In this document: piece after piece, positions 1 to 9,700 of the stretch
Position numbering within the stretch: position 1 is the stretch's first letter
Layout: every line of letters starts with the position of its first letter
DNA from: Boletus sp. NGJ
Lineage: Eukaryota; Basidiomycota; Agaricomycetes; Boletales; Boletaceae
NCBI GenBank assembly: GCA_019096195.1
Contig: JAGTXK010000135.1
Span: forward strand, 1 to 41,561
Reading direction: 5' to 3'
DNA: 41,561 bases
Program-made: the position numbers and the translations under genes
Notes under the pieces: model-generated
What the model was told of the DNA's origin: nothing
The model's input: the letters and a program-made list of their open reading frames with translations, nothing else
Databases searched by the model: none

Positions 1-182
1 TTTTTCACTAAACGCGTTATTCCCCAATAACCCCTAACCCTTACCCTACCATATAGGTGTATGAAATGAAGCACTGACCCTTGGCTTTCTATCCATCAAG
101 GTTGTAAGACATATGAATAAGAATTGATGAACTGGCAGCCATTTCAAAACAATGACTCATTCGGACAGTTTTTTGACTCTAA
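1..182 (+). repeat. Left terminal inverted repeat of the Tc1-like element (outer 34 nt missing)
   Basis: This stretch is the reverse complement of 1955-2136 with few differences. It includes a telomere-like CCCTAA/CCCTTA run at about 31-49. At its inner end is a motif (AATGACTCATTCGGACAG..., about 151-176) that is an inverted version of the motif at the outer tip of the element. The full repeat is about 216 bp, judged from the right copy. Confidence 0.93.
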
Positions 183-285
183 GTTTTGATTACATATATT
201 GGACCCTAGCATGCTGTAATATGATTACATACATTTGGTAAGGCTTCTGTTATGTCACCATTATGTAACTGAGTGTCAGACAACA

Positions 286-293
286 TATATAAA
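286..293 (+). promoter_or_regulatory. TATA box of the transposase gene
   Basis: TATATAAA lies 36 nt before the transposase ATG and just inside the left inverted repeat. Its position is normal for a core promoter. The LTRs in this window carry the same TATATAAACC string, in minus orientation. Confidence 0.6.
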
Positions 294-328
294 CCCCATC
301 ATTCCATGTTTATTTTCCCACCATCACC

Positions 329-1940
329 ATGAAACCCATTTCCATCTCTCAAAAAAACAATATCATCTCTCTCTCCTCTCATGGGCTTTCCTCTAGGAAA
401 ATCTCTGCACAAACTGGCCTAGGGAAGTCTACAGTATGCCAAGTGCTTCAGGAACTCCAGCCAGAGAAGACCAGGCTTCTTGGTGGCTGTCCTTCCAAGC
501 TTACCTCTACCAACAAAAGAGCTACTGTCCAGCAAATTATTACTGGCAAGGCCAGGAATGCTGTTCATGCTGCCCAATACATCAATACCATTATTGATAC
601 CCCTGTCTGTCCTCAGACTGTTAGAAATACTCTCAAGGAAGCCTCCTTAAAGGCTGTGGTAAAGAAGAAAAAGCCACTGCTTTCTAGTGGTCACAAGAAA
701 AGAAGATTAGCCTTTGCTCTCAAGTACCAGCATTGGACTGTGGAGGACTGGACGAGAGTTATATGGTCAGATGAGACCAAGATCAATAGGATTGGGTCAG
801 ATGGGCAAGAGTATGTGTGGAAAAAGAATGGAGAGGGGCTAATTGCTAGAGAGGTCCAAGGCACAGTCAAGTTTGGAGGAGGTTCACTGATGGTATGGGG
901 CTGCATAGGGTGGAATGGAGTGGGGATTTTGAGTGAGGTGGAGGGGAGAATGGATGCTGAACAGTATGTGGCCATATTGGAGCAGGGGTTGCTGCAAAGC
1001 ATGGAGGAGTCTGGAATTCCAGAAGATGGCATTATCTTTCAACAAGATAATGATCCCAAGCATACCTCTAAAAGAGCCCAAAGATGGCTTGAAGAGCAAG
1101 GAATCAAGCTTCTGGACTGGCCTGCACAATCTCCAGACCTTAATCCCGTTGAACATACTTGCAATCACCTCAAGAGATGCCTCTCAGGTTATGAAAATTG
1201 TTACGACTACCCCAGATAGGAGCAGGTGTAGACTTGGGCGGTCGTGTAGCAACGAGCTACTGGGGTCGAAGGAGGTAGCTGGATTAGCTACGAGACGAAA
1301 GGGTCCCTTAGTAGGGTCAAGGTTTCAACGACTAAGGGTCTTCCTCGTCGTAGGGTCAAGGGTTCGACGACAAAGGGTCTTCCTTGTCACAGTTGAGAGT
1401 TCACTCGAAGAGTGAAGTCGAGACGCAGAAGAAGTGTTCACTCGAAGTAGAACAATGACTTGTAGAGGTCCGGAGGAGCGATGATGAAAGTTCATCAAGT
1501 AGGTGTAAATTGCAGGTCCGACTATGAGAGTGGGGTTTATATACATACTCAAGCGTGGGAAAAGGATGAGTAAGCCACAGCACCAGAGAGATCCTATGGA
1601 GTGGGAAATAGAAGGGATCTTCTGTATGAAGTCAGCGTAGAAGTACAAGTCGTGCAAGGGGTGCAAGGATGAGCCTTGGCTACACAGAGTCTCACTGTGT
1701 AGTGAATGGTCCAGGGGGTTTTGGAGGACGAGGTATGAGCGAGGACGACTAGCAAGAAGGAAGAAAAGGAGGGAAAGAATCATAACAAAAATGCTCCTAC
1801 AGGTGCTTCATCAATTGTGGGAAAGAGTAGTGGAGCAGTGGGGAAAGATTGATGAGGAACAGTGTCAGAAATGGATAGAAAGTATGCCTAGAAGGATTGA
1901 AGCAGTTATCAAGGCCAAAGGAGCTCATACCAAGTACTAG
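329..1940 (+). pseudogene. Tc1-type transposase, split by an LTR insertion
   Basis: The N-terminal part (329-1198, 290 codons) has a helix-turn-helix region at about residues 8-45. Most of the DDE catalytic domain follows: WSDETK (first Asp), QQDNDPKHTS (second Asp) and SPDLNPVEH (third acidic residue, in the D34E style). The frame is cut after SGYEN by a 589-bp solo LTR. The C-terminal part resumes at about 1791-1940 with LHQLWERV, SMPRRIEAVIKAKG and a stop, the usual Tc1 ending. When the LTR and one copy of the target duplication are discounted, the two parts are still one base out of frame, so there is a second lesion between 1793 and about 1810. Intact family members are about 340 residues. 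Confidence 0.93.
1199..1787 (-). mobile_element. Solo LTR of a retrotransposon, inserted in the transposase
   Basis: The 589-bp sequence begins TGTTACGA and ends TCATAACA, imperfect inverted termini of the TG...CA kind. It is flanked by a perfect 5-bp duplication, AAAAT, at 1194-1198 and 1788-1792. No gag or pol lies between the ends, so it is a solo LTR left by recombination between two LTRs (inference from known LTR behaviour). Read on the minus strand it has a TATATAAACCCC promoter-like string, which favours minus orientation. It shares short strings (GACTTGGGCGG, GGGTTTATATAC) with the LTR at 35032-35463 but is not the same LTR. Confidence 0.9.
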
Positions 1941-1954
1941 ATACCTAGATAAAT

Positions 1955-2170
1955 TTAGAGTCAAAAAACTGTCCGAATGAGTCATTGTTTTGAAATGGCT
2001 GCCAGTTCATCCATTCTTATTCATATGTCTTATAACCTTGATGGATAGAAAGCCAAGGGTCAGTGCTTCATTTCATACACCTATATGTTAGGGTAAGGGT
2101 TAGGGGTTATTGGGGAATAACGCGTTTAGTGAAAAATGACCAAACATGCGGACAGTTTTTTGAGCCACTG
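1955..2170 (-). repeat. Right terminal inverted repeat of the Tc1-like element
   Basis: This is the complete 216-bp repeat. Its inner end (1961-1986) begins TCAAAAAACTGTCCGAATG. Its outer end, read inward from 2170, begins CAGTGGCTCAAAAAACTGTC. It contains TTAGGGTAAGGGTTAGGGG at 2088-2106. The TA at 2171-2172 is the target-site dinucleotide. Confidence 0.95.
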
Positions 2171-2172
2171 TA

Positions 2173-2413
2173 ACATGGCTAAGTAGCCTATGATGGAGTC
2201 AACAGGACATCAGAACCCTCCAAGACTATGGGAAGATCAGATAATGGCATTATATGGAACCTGGTGCAAGTACCAAGGTGTGCTTTCATACTATTTAAGT
2301 CTTTCCTTACTAACAATTTCAATGCTGTGTGATATATTACTATAGGTCCAAGGAGAAAATCTCAAGTATCAGCCAAGCTTGAAAAGATGTAATGTCAAAT
2401 TAACTTTGGGTAA
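2173..2413. other. Region between two mobile elements, no gene called
   Basis: Short open stretches with a possible intron (donor near 2276, acceptor near 2345) can be read on the plus strand. The longest reading contains WEDQIMALYGTWCKYQ. I recognise no family. It may be the remains of a gene interrupted by the foldback element on its right. Confidence 0.3.
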
Positions 2414-3386
2414 CATCAGTAAAAACAGGATTAACTGTCTAGTGCTGGACAGTACTGGACAGTAATGTAGTGCTCATAGTGAGGGTCCAACTGGATAGTG
2501 GTTTGATGGTACTATGACAGTGTCTCATAGTCTGTTCATAGTATTCTCATAGTATTTCATAGTGTCTCATAGTATTCTTACATATAGTGGTCATAGTGAT
2601 GCCATAGTATACATAGTGCTTCCATAGTGGCTTAGCAATCCTAATCCAATTTCAGGCCAATTCTAATTTCAAAATTCAATCAAATATTAATTCTATTCAT
2701 CCTAATCCTAATCCCAATCCCAATCCCAATCCTATTCCTAATCCTAATGATTTACAAAGTGAAGTGTTGACTTCATGTAATGAGTAGAGAAGGATAAATT
2801 TGAGAAACAAGAGGATGTGGGAAAGTTTTTAAAGTCTTGCTTGTTTATATAAGAATGGTGGCACAAACATTGGCAAACAATGTCCGCTTTTTTAACACTG
2901 AGTGTGGGAAAATGGACTTGAATATTTTTTTTGAGTGTAGGTCTACACTTTTGATACACTTTATTTGCTACACTATACTACACTTTGCTACACTTTTATT
3001 TGCTTTTTTTACTACACTTTGTTTGCTACACTTTTGCTACATTTGGTGTGCATTTTTGCTACACTGTACTACACTCTTTCCCACACTTTTTGTACAACAT
3101 TTGACTACCCATTTAACTACACATTTTGTATACTTTTGACTTAGGATTAGGATTAGCTTAAAATTACTACTATGACTATGACTACTATGAATATACTATG
3201 AATGCTATGAAATGCTATGGTACTATGATACTATGATACTATAAACACTATGAATATACTATGGATACTATGAATACACTTTCAATACTATAACACTACA
3301 GTATGAACACTATGAACACTATGAGTTATCTATGAAACTACTATGGCACTATGAGCACTATGATGAAATCCTGTATTTACTGATGA
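2414..3386. mobile_element. Foldback (large-hairpin) repeat element, copy 1
   Basis: The ends are inverted repeats of about 19 bp: left CATCAGTAAAAACAGGATT, right AATCCTGTATTTACTGATG. Inside, the left arm is a degenerate array of CATAGT units (about 2470-2630) followed by AATCC/CTAATC-rich sequence. The right arm mirrors this with GGATTAG at about 3143-3155 and ACTATG units at about 3170-3360. A near-inverted 9-bp stem (ACTGTC..., about 2433-2453) sits near the left end. The middle has TACACTTT-type repeats. A related copy lies at 33461-34595. Whether it is a MITE of some transposase family or a foldback element cannot be decided; both copies are flanked by AT on each side, too short to prove a target duplication. 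Confidence 0.75.
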
Positions 3387-3793
3387 AGCGAGGCTGCAAC
3401 AGCATAGATTGCATTGACAAGTCTCTTCCTCCCACTGGTCATGCAGCCCCAAAACCTCATTTAGATAGTTTCAGAGCTCAAGGATCCATAACTACAGATG
3501 ATGCCACCAGATCCGATGGTGAGGATGATGGCAACACTTGGCTAGACAAACCTCACCAACTGGATTACAATGTTATTGGTGTAGAACAGTGCACATTCAT
3601 GTTGGACAGATATGCTGACATAAACTCGCACTCACCCTACCTGCATGACATTCTCAGTGATACCAACATAATATGTCATGCCACAGTGCAAGTTAGCACA
3701 TCCACCAGTACATCCACAAAATCTCATGCTGGAAGTGGTTTTACTGCTGCAAAACCACCACCAGCTGCCAATGACTGGGAATCATGGGAGTAG
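3381..3793 (+). CDS. Unrecognised ORF tail next to the foldback element
   Basis: An open frame runs out of the right end of the foldback repeat and continues for about 135 codons to a stop at 3793, giving a C-terminal fragment rich in Ser, Thr and Asp that ends ...ANDWESWE. The first codons of the frame are repeat sequence, so the natural start is unknown. No domain is recognised. It could be the 3' part of a gene whose 5' part was displaced by the repeat. Confidence 0.35.
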
Positions 3794-4087
3794 TAGAGTG
3801 TAATTCACTCAAATTCACACCATAGATTAGTGCAGATTATATGTAGGCGAATTAATGTTGATCAACAATGGTGAATTTGGGACCTTAGAGAACATGCATG
3901 AATTAGCCCCATGGATCTGGGCAGATTCCAAATTCCCAAAACACTAATTGCCACCCAAGTTTCCCACTTCGACCTGGACAATTCCAGTTGGAGCTCCTTT
4001 TGGAGCTCTGCTTTCTGGCATGCTTTGGGAGGCCATCATACGAAACCCAGTTCACTTTGCTAATCTCGGTGTCGCAGGTTCTGGACC
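3794..4087. other. No clear feature
   Basis: This stretch is AT-rich at first, then coding-like. From about 3950 short open frames lead into the pseudogene that follows, so part of it may be decayed 5' coding sequence of that gene. Confidence 0.3.
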
Positions 4088-5250
4088 ATGGTTGAACTTG
4101 AAGCCGGCGAGGGAGACAACATGGTCAACAAAGCCATGGACCTAGCACACACAAAAGTCGTCTTCGACTCAGACATTTCCAAGGACGAATACAGCAATAC
4201 GGCAATGCTTGCAATTTTGTATATTTTGATCACAATCGACTATGAGCCAAAGAGGAACTTGGGGCAGAACTTGGCACAGCAACACCCAAATAGAAATGGT
4301 TGCGAGTCGCATGAGGACCGCTTTCTCCATGCCAAATCTTTACTTCCGCTCTGGATATCCATCCGAGCCTTTCCTTGCGGAGGTCGCCGAAGAAATTTCC
4401 GCGGATCATGAGCCGTACTTCAACAAGGGTTGTGGCTCCCTCCAGTTTCTGAAATCCCTGTTTGCAGACGAGTTCCCTACCTCGATCCTGAATGCGAAGC
4501 CGGACAACAGGGTCGAGCAATGTGCGCTTGAAGATGCCTTTCAAGACGTAGTTGTGCGGTTCACACATTTCGTCAAAGCGGTCGACGACTCTGCTGTATC
4601 GACAAAGGTCATGGTATCCGGCTTATTGAGGGGTTCGGCATTCAATATTCATATGTCGCAACTACCAAAAAGCCATCGTTATCGTCATTCCAGTCTTACT
4701 CGACAAACGCGACAAGCTGGAGGAGTCCTCAGTGTCTACGCTTCTCATACAGGTGAAGCGACGGAAACGGGCGGGTACCTACATCATTGACCAGAAGACG
4801 CTTGACTTCTTCCCCCCGGTTTCTACCACGGAGAAACTTTTGAGGCCATATGTGAACTTGTTGCTCTAGGTGTTGCCGTTACTCTCGGGAAATCCCCCCT
4901 GGACATTGGCGAAAGCGCAATACGCATTTCCCCTTGCACTTCACCCAAACCAACGAAAAAGCACCCAAGGTACAGTGTTCGAGCCTACGGGTGCATGGAA
5001 AGTGATCAGCAATACCGAGCATGACGAATACATGCAGGTCTTGGGCACAGATGATATTTTGGAAGACAAGACAAGACAAGACAAGGATTCGCTGCAACTC
5101 GTTCCCCGAATGCTGCCGTTCTGGGAGGAAGATACAACATGGTTCTTCGACGAGCCGGAACCCGCAGAGATAGTTCAGTCAAGCGCGGCAGGGGATGTTG
5201 GTGATGGAACTGAGCGGCGAAATGAGCAGTCGATGGATATTGACTCGTAG
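4088..5250 (+). pseudogene. Decayed member of an agaricomycete-expanded protein family of unknown function
   Basis: Successive frames read like one protein. One piece contains FRSGYPSEPFLAEVAEE, EPYFNKGCGSLQFLKSLF and VVRFTHFVKAVDDSA (4242-4680). The next contains PVLLDKRDKLEES, LLIQVKRRKRAGTY and QKTLDFFPP. The last has LGVAVTLGK and HPRYSVRAYGC (to about 5000). Following this order needs frame changes near 4680 and 4865, and in-frame stops follow soon after 5000. The combination of QVKRRKRAG, LDFFP, RPY and HPRYS-AYGC motifs matches, from memory, large hypothetical proteins common in agaricomycete genomes. Their function is not known to me. The remaining frame to 5250 (126 codons from 4870) is probably chance or decayed sequence. 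Confidence 0.6.
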
Positions 5251-5377
5251 TTTGCAGGTTGTAGGTTGGAAGATTATGGTTCTCATGTTGAATCGTCTTG
5301 GTCAGGTTCATTATTGGTTTGTATTCTCGTTTAAATAGTGAATACAGTACATCCCCTGAGGAACTTTTCACGGGCCT

Positions 5378-6578
5378 TTACGCCTCGTCGAGCCTCTTCG
5401 TCTTTGAGTTTAGCCTCCAACCCCGTCCACGCATTGCGGGCATACGGTTCTGCATGCTATAACATCGTGGCGGAATCAGCTCAGAGAAGGGGGAACTATA
5501 ACGACTGATGCCAACCTTGATAAGATCTCTTATTTGGTCCATGGTAGACACCTCTGAGCCCACCAATCTGAAAGTTTGAAGGATGGGTTTCCCTCTCGGG
5601 AACGCATACATCACATACATCCGCAATGATACTGAGGCTTCTTCCTGTAGCGTTGCGTCCAAAAAGTGCACGTTCGATAACTAGCAGCACATGAATCAAC
5701 GCGTGGGTCATACCTGTGTGACAGAGTCAAGCAGCGACGAGAGAATGAACGTACGACATTCAGTGTGACGCACACCGGCCACGATTCCCTCCCACTCAAG
5801 ATCTCTCCCTCGTCCCAATAGTCAGTGAGCTCGAAATCGGTTGCCCTGCTCAACCCCTCTCTCTCGAATCCGCTCCTTTCCTCCGCTTGGCCATCAAAAT
5901 CCACGTCCATCCCAGCATCGCCTTGTGTGGTATGCCTACGTGGGGCCCGATACTCCACCCCTTTTGTACGCGGAACCTTGGTGTCCCATAGCGCAGCCCG
6001 AGATGCGAGCATGAGGCAATCGACGATGTTTCCCCGGTCCGCGAATACCACTGCGTCCAATTTTGCAGCCCAGGCTTTCTTCCCCGGAACGATAACCAAA
6101 TTGCTTGGGCGGAGAGACGGATGGGAGAGCACGCTCTCCATAAGGATCGTCAGATCTGATTGGAGGTCGTCCAATGTGTTCGAGGACAATGAAGGATATG
6201 CTGCGGGGGAACTGCCAAGTGATCGTCAGTTTGCCACATCCAAAGGCGTCGAGGTGAAGGAGATGGAGTAGAAGTGACCCACCAAGAAACGGTACATGTG
6301 ACTGTCCCTCCTCCTCCTTCTTCGCCAGCCCCGGCTACTTCTAGTTTCACTCCAACGACCACTTCTGTTCCGCCGCCCACGCCTCCAGCCTCCTGCACGT
6401 ATCCACTTCGCCCAGGACGTCCTATGCACACTTTGGCACTCCCATTTGCAAGAGGAACCACTCCTGTCTCAAGTGCAATAAGTCTATAATCTTGAAGTGA
6501 GCGGCCATCGAGACGTAGTGGTGGATCGGAGAGAAGTGATGTCTGGATGTACGACTTTTCAGCCTTGGACAAGGCCAT
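5378..6578 (-). CDS. RRP42: Exosome complex ring subunit RRP42 (EXOSC7-like)
   Basis: Exons complement(5378..5680, 5755..6211, 6283..6578), 351 aa; the introns are 74 and 71 nt. The N-terminus has RLDGRSLQDYR and the glycine-rich strand with GSAKV typical of RNase PH-fold subunits. The C-terminal half has PVCVTLNVLSNVHFLDAT and EEASVSL. RRP42 is a non-catalytic subunit of the six-membered exosome ring, which threads RNA to the Rrp44 and Rrp6 nucleases in nucleus and cytoplasm. An acidic insertion (MDVDFDGQAEERSGFE) sits in the middle. The ATG at 6578 opens directly into the conserved N-terminus. The gene is divergent from VAS1 with 134 bp between start codons. Other RNase PH-like exosome subunits are close relatives, so the exact subunit is slightly less certain than the family. 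Confidence 0.88.
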
Positions 6579-6681
6579 ACTTATCCAGCTTCCGAGTAAA
6601 ATCGACGGTATAACACTACTTACCGTTGTAATACCTGGGTTTCAGTGGGGATTGCGCGCGCTGTAATTACATCACATGACC

Positions 6682-6706
6682 GAGTCATCTTGATTAATTG
6701 TGACTC
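6682..6706. promoter_or_regulatory. Two Gcn4/Cpc1-like sites in the RRP42-VAS1 divergent promoter
   Basis: GAGTCA (6682-6687, reverse of TGACTC) and TGACTC (6701-6706) lie in the 134-bp region shared by RRP42 and VAS1. TGACTC is the core of the binding site for the fungal amino-acid-starvation activator (Gcn4/Cpc1), which is known to act on aminoacyl-tRNA synthetase genes. Use here is inference; six-base matches can arise by chance. Confidence 0.4.
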
Positions 6707-6712
6707 CGGGGG

Positions 6713-9700
6713 ATGATGCTAAGACATCGATATCTCAGGCTTTACCCTATCTCTCCCTTGCGATCCCTCGCGACTCGTAGACTTTCCATAGTAAAAATGT
6801 CGTCCGAAGTTTTCCAGTCCCAAACTCAGGTTAATGGTCCTGGAACGCCCCTCACAGACGGGGCGCCATCGAAGAGCGCAGGCGAGTCAGCCATCCTCTT
6901 CATGCCCTATTTTCGGTTGACGGTATGCCAGCCAAGAAGGAGGCGAAGAGACTGGAGAAGGAGGCCAAGCTCGCCGCGAAGCAACTCAAGCAGGCTGCAT
7001 CGGCGCCAGCAGCCGAGAAAAAGGCCAAGGTAGAGAAGGAAAAGAAGACGGAGGAGCCCACATTCGTCAACACGACGCCCAAGGGCGAGAAGAAAGGTAA
7101 GCCATTCAGCATCGTCCCTGCTTTGTTTCTGATCCACTCGCATGCATAGACATGTCCCAGCCAATGGCAGCTGGATACAATCCACAAGCTGTCGAAGCTG
7201 CTTGGTATGATTGGTGGGAAGCGGAGGGTTTCTTCAAACCACAGACAGCCCCAGATGGCTCGGGGAAACTAGAGGGTATATTCGTCATCCCGTTCCCCCC
7301 TCCGAACGTCACTGGCAGCCTCCATATTGGTCACGCTCTCACCGTCGCTATCCAAGACGGCTTGATACGCTGGTCAGTCCTGCGTTCTCGTTGTATGTGT
7401 CATCTAATAGAAAGTTATTCAGGAATCGCATGTTGGGCAAGACAACGCTGTTTGTTCCAGGCTTCGATCACGCTGGTATCTCGACCCAGTCTGTCGTAGA
7501 GCGCCGTCTGTTCAAGCACGAAGGTAAAACGCGTCACGATCTCGGTAGAGAGGCCTTTTTAGACAAGGTCATGGACTGGAAGAACGAGTTTGTGTTCTTT
7601 CTCGTGAACAAGGATTCGTATCTCACATCTTGCAGCTATCAATCACGTATCACCAATCAACTCCGTAGACTGGGAGGAAGCTTCGATTGGGATCGTGTTG
7701 CATTCACCATGAACCCCGTAAGCAGAGGACACCCCTGCTATCATTTATTCATCTTACCTGCGTTTCAGTCACTCTCAAAAGCTGTCATCGAAAACTTTTG
7801 TCGCCTACATGAGGGTGGTATCTTGTATCGTGACAATCGTTTGGTAAACTGGTGTGTGAGGCTGAATACAACTTTATCAAACTTGGAGGTACGGTATTTT
7901 GCGGCGATGGTTGCCTCCTTTTTGTTAACATCATTTAGGTGGATCAAAAACAACTAGAGGGCAGGACCTTGCTCAACGTCCCAGGTTATGATCCAAAGGA
8001 GAAATTCGAATTTGGTGTCATCACATCATTTGCGTACTCCATCGAGGGCTCCGGTACGTCATCACTCTGTAGTAGCTTTTCCTCTCGCTTACACCCTCGT
8101 AGATGAGAAGATTATTGTCGCGACCACACGCCCGGAGACGATGCTGGGGGATTCCGCCATCGCCGTGCATCCCGTAGATAATCGTTATAAGGTGTGGTCA
8201 TCGCGTCCGGAGTCGCATCTGTCACACTCAAACGCCTCCAGCACCTTCACGGGAGATACGCAAAGCACCCCTTTGTAGACAGGCGTTTACCGATTATTGC
8301 GGATGAAATGGTTGAAAAGGATTTCGGAACGGGTGCGGTGAAGATCACGCCCGCTCATGACCCAAACGACTATGAAGTAGGGAAGCGCCATAATCTGGAG
8401 TTCATCAGCATTCTTAACGATGATGGGACGCTAAATGCTAATGCTGGAGAGAAGTTCAATGTAAGTCTGATGACTGTCCCGAGTACGCGAAGCTTACTTA
8501 TGTATACTGGCAGGGCATGAAACGGTTCCATGCTAGGAGAGAGGTCGTCAAGGCGCTTATGGAAGCTAAATTGTTCATCGAGACAAAAGATAACCCAATG
8601 CAAATTCCTATTTGCAGGTGAGTGTCGCCTTGACTTGGTTGATGCGTACATGTCAATGTCTGCATACAGTAAATCCGGAGACATCATAGAACCTATCTTG
8701 AAGCCCCAGTGGTGGGTAAAATGCAAGCCTTTGGCGGAGGAGGCAATCAAGGTACAGTAGGATTCACGATCAGTTGGAGCGGTGTCTCACCTGCCTTAAA
8801 CCTACGCTATAGCGCTCCCGCGCGGGGGAGCTCAAGATTACCCCAGGGCAATCAGAGGCAGATTGGTATAGATGGTTAGACAATATTCAAGACTGGTGTA
8901 TCTCCCGTCAACTGTGGTGGGGCCACCGTTGTCCCGCGTACTTCATCCGCATAGAGGGAGAGGGGAACGACGTGCGTGTGCGATGGCCCTCGGTCGCAAC
9001 ACGATTGTTGACAACTGCGTTATTTACAGATCAACGACGGCAAGAACTGGGTCGTGGGTCGGACGCTCGAAGAAGCCACCGAACGCGCCGAGGTTTTGGC
9101 TGCAGGCAGGAGCTTCACCCTCGAGCAAGACGAGGATGTGCTTGATACGTGGTTCTCCTCTGCCTTGTGGCCATTCTCTATCATGGGATGGCCAGAAAAA
9201 GTAATTTACTTTTTGCTTCCCAGATTATTGAGTCTGACCTATTATAGACCTCTGATCTCGAACATTACTACCCTGCGAGTTTGCTAGAGACAGGCTGGGA
9301 TATCCTGTTCTTCTGGGTTGCTCGCATGGTATTGCTCGGCATCTATCTTACGGACAGGGTTCCGTTCGGCGAAGTCCTTTGCCACGCAATGATTCGCGAT
9401 GCTCACGGACGGAAAATGAGTAAAAGTCTGGGCAATGTCATTGATCCTCTAGACGTCATTCGCGGATTACCTCTTGAAGACCTTCACCAAAAGTTGTACG
9501 AAGGCAACTTGGATGACAAAGAAATTGCAAAAGCTATCGCAGGGCAGAAGAAGGACTTCCCGAAAGGCATTCCTGAATGTGGGACAGACGGTCTTCGATT
9601 TGCTTTGTGTGCTTACTCAGGTGGAGGTAAGTTTAGGTCTCTGGTTTGGGAGGAACTGTTGGTTACGCTCACACATAGGTCGTGATATCAACCTCGAGAT

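Larger units (their letters stand above)
1..2170 (+). mobile_element. Tc1/mariner-like DNA transposon, nearly complete, inactivated
   Basis: Long terminal inverted repeats (1-182 and 1955-2170) flank one transposase gene of the Tc1 type. The right end reads ...GAGCCACTG followed by TA at 2171-2172, the usual target dinucleotide of Tc1/mariner elements. By comparison with the right repeat and with a second copy starting at 41508, the left end lacks its outermost 34 nt, which lie before the window. The transposase is split by a solo LTR and carries a further indel, so this copy cannot make an intact enzyme. The ends look intact and might still be moved by an enzyme supplied elsewhere (inference). 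Confidence 0.93.

Noticed and set aside
933-1415. 160-codon frame overlapping the transposase and running into the solo LTR
   Set aside because: It is out of frame with the transposase and crosses an insertion boundary, so it is chance.
2470-2640. CATAGT arrays considered as CRISPR or a satellite
   Set aside because: Units are about 6 bp, irregular, without spacers, in a eukaryotic genome, and mirrored by an ACTATG arm; a foldback element explains them better.
5825-6271. 148-codon plus-strand frame opposite RRP42
   Set aside because: It runs antisense across an RRP42 exon and intron; the minus-strand protein is recognisable, this one is not.
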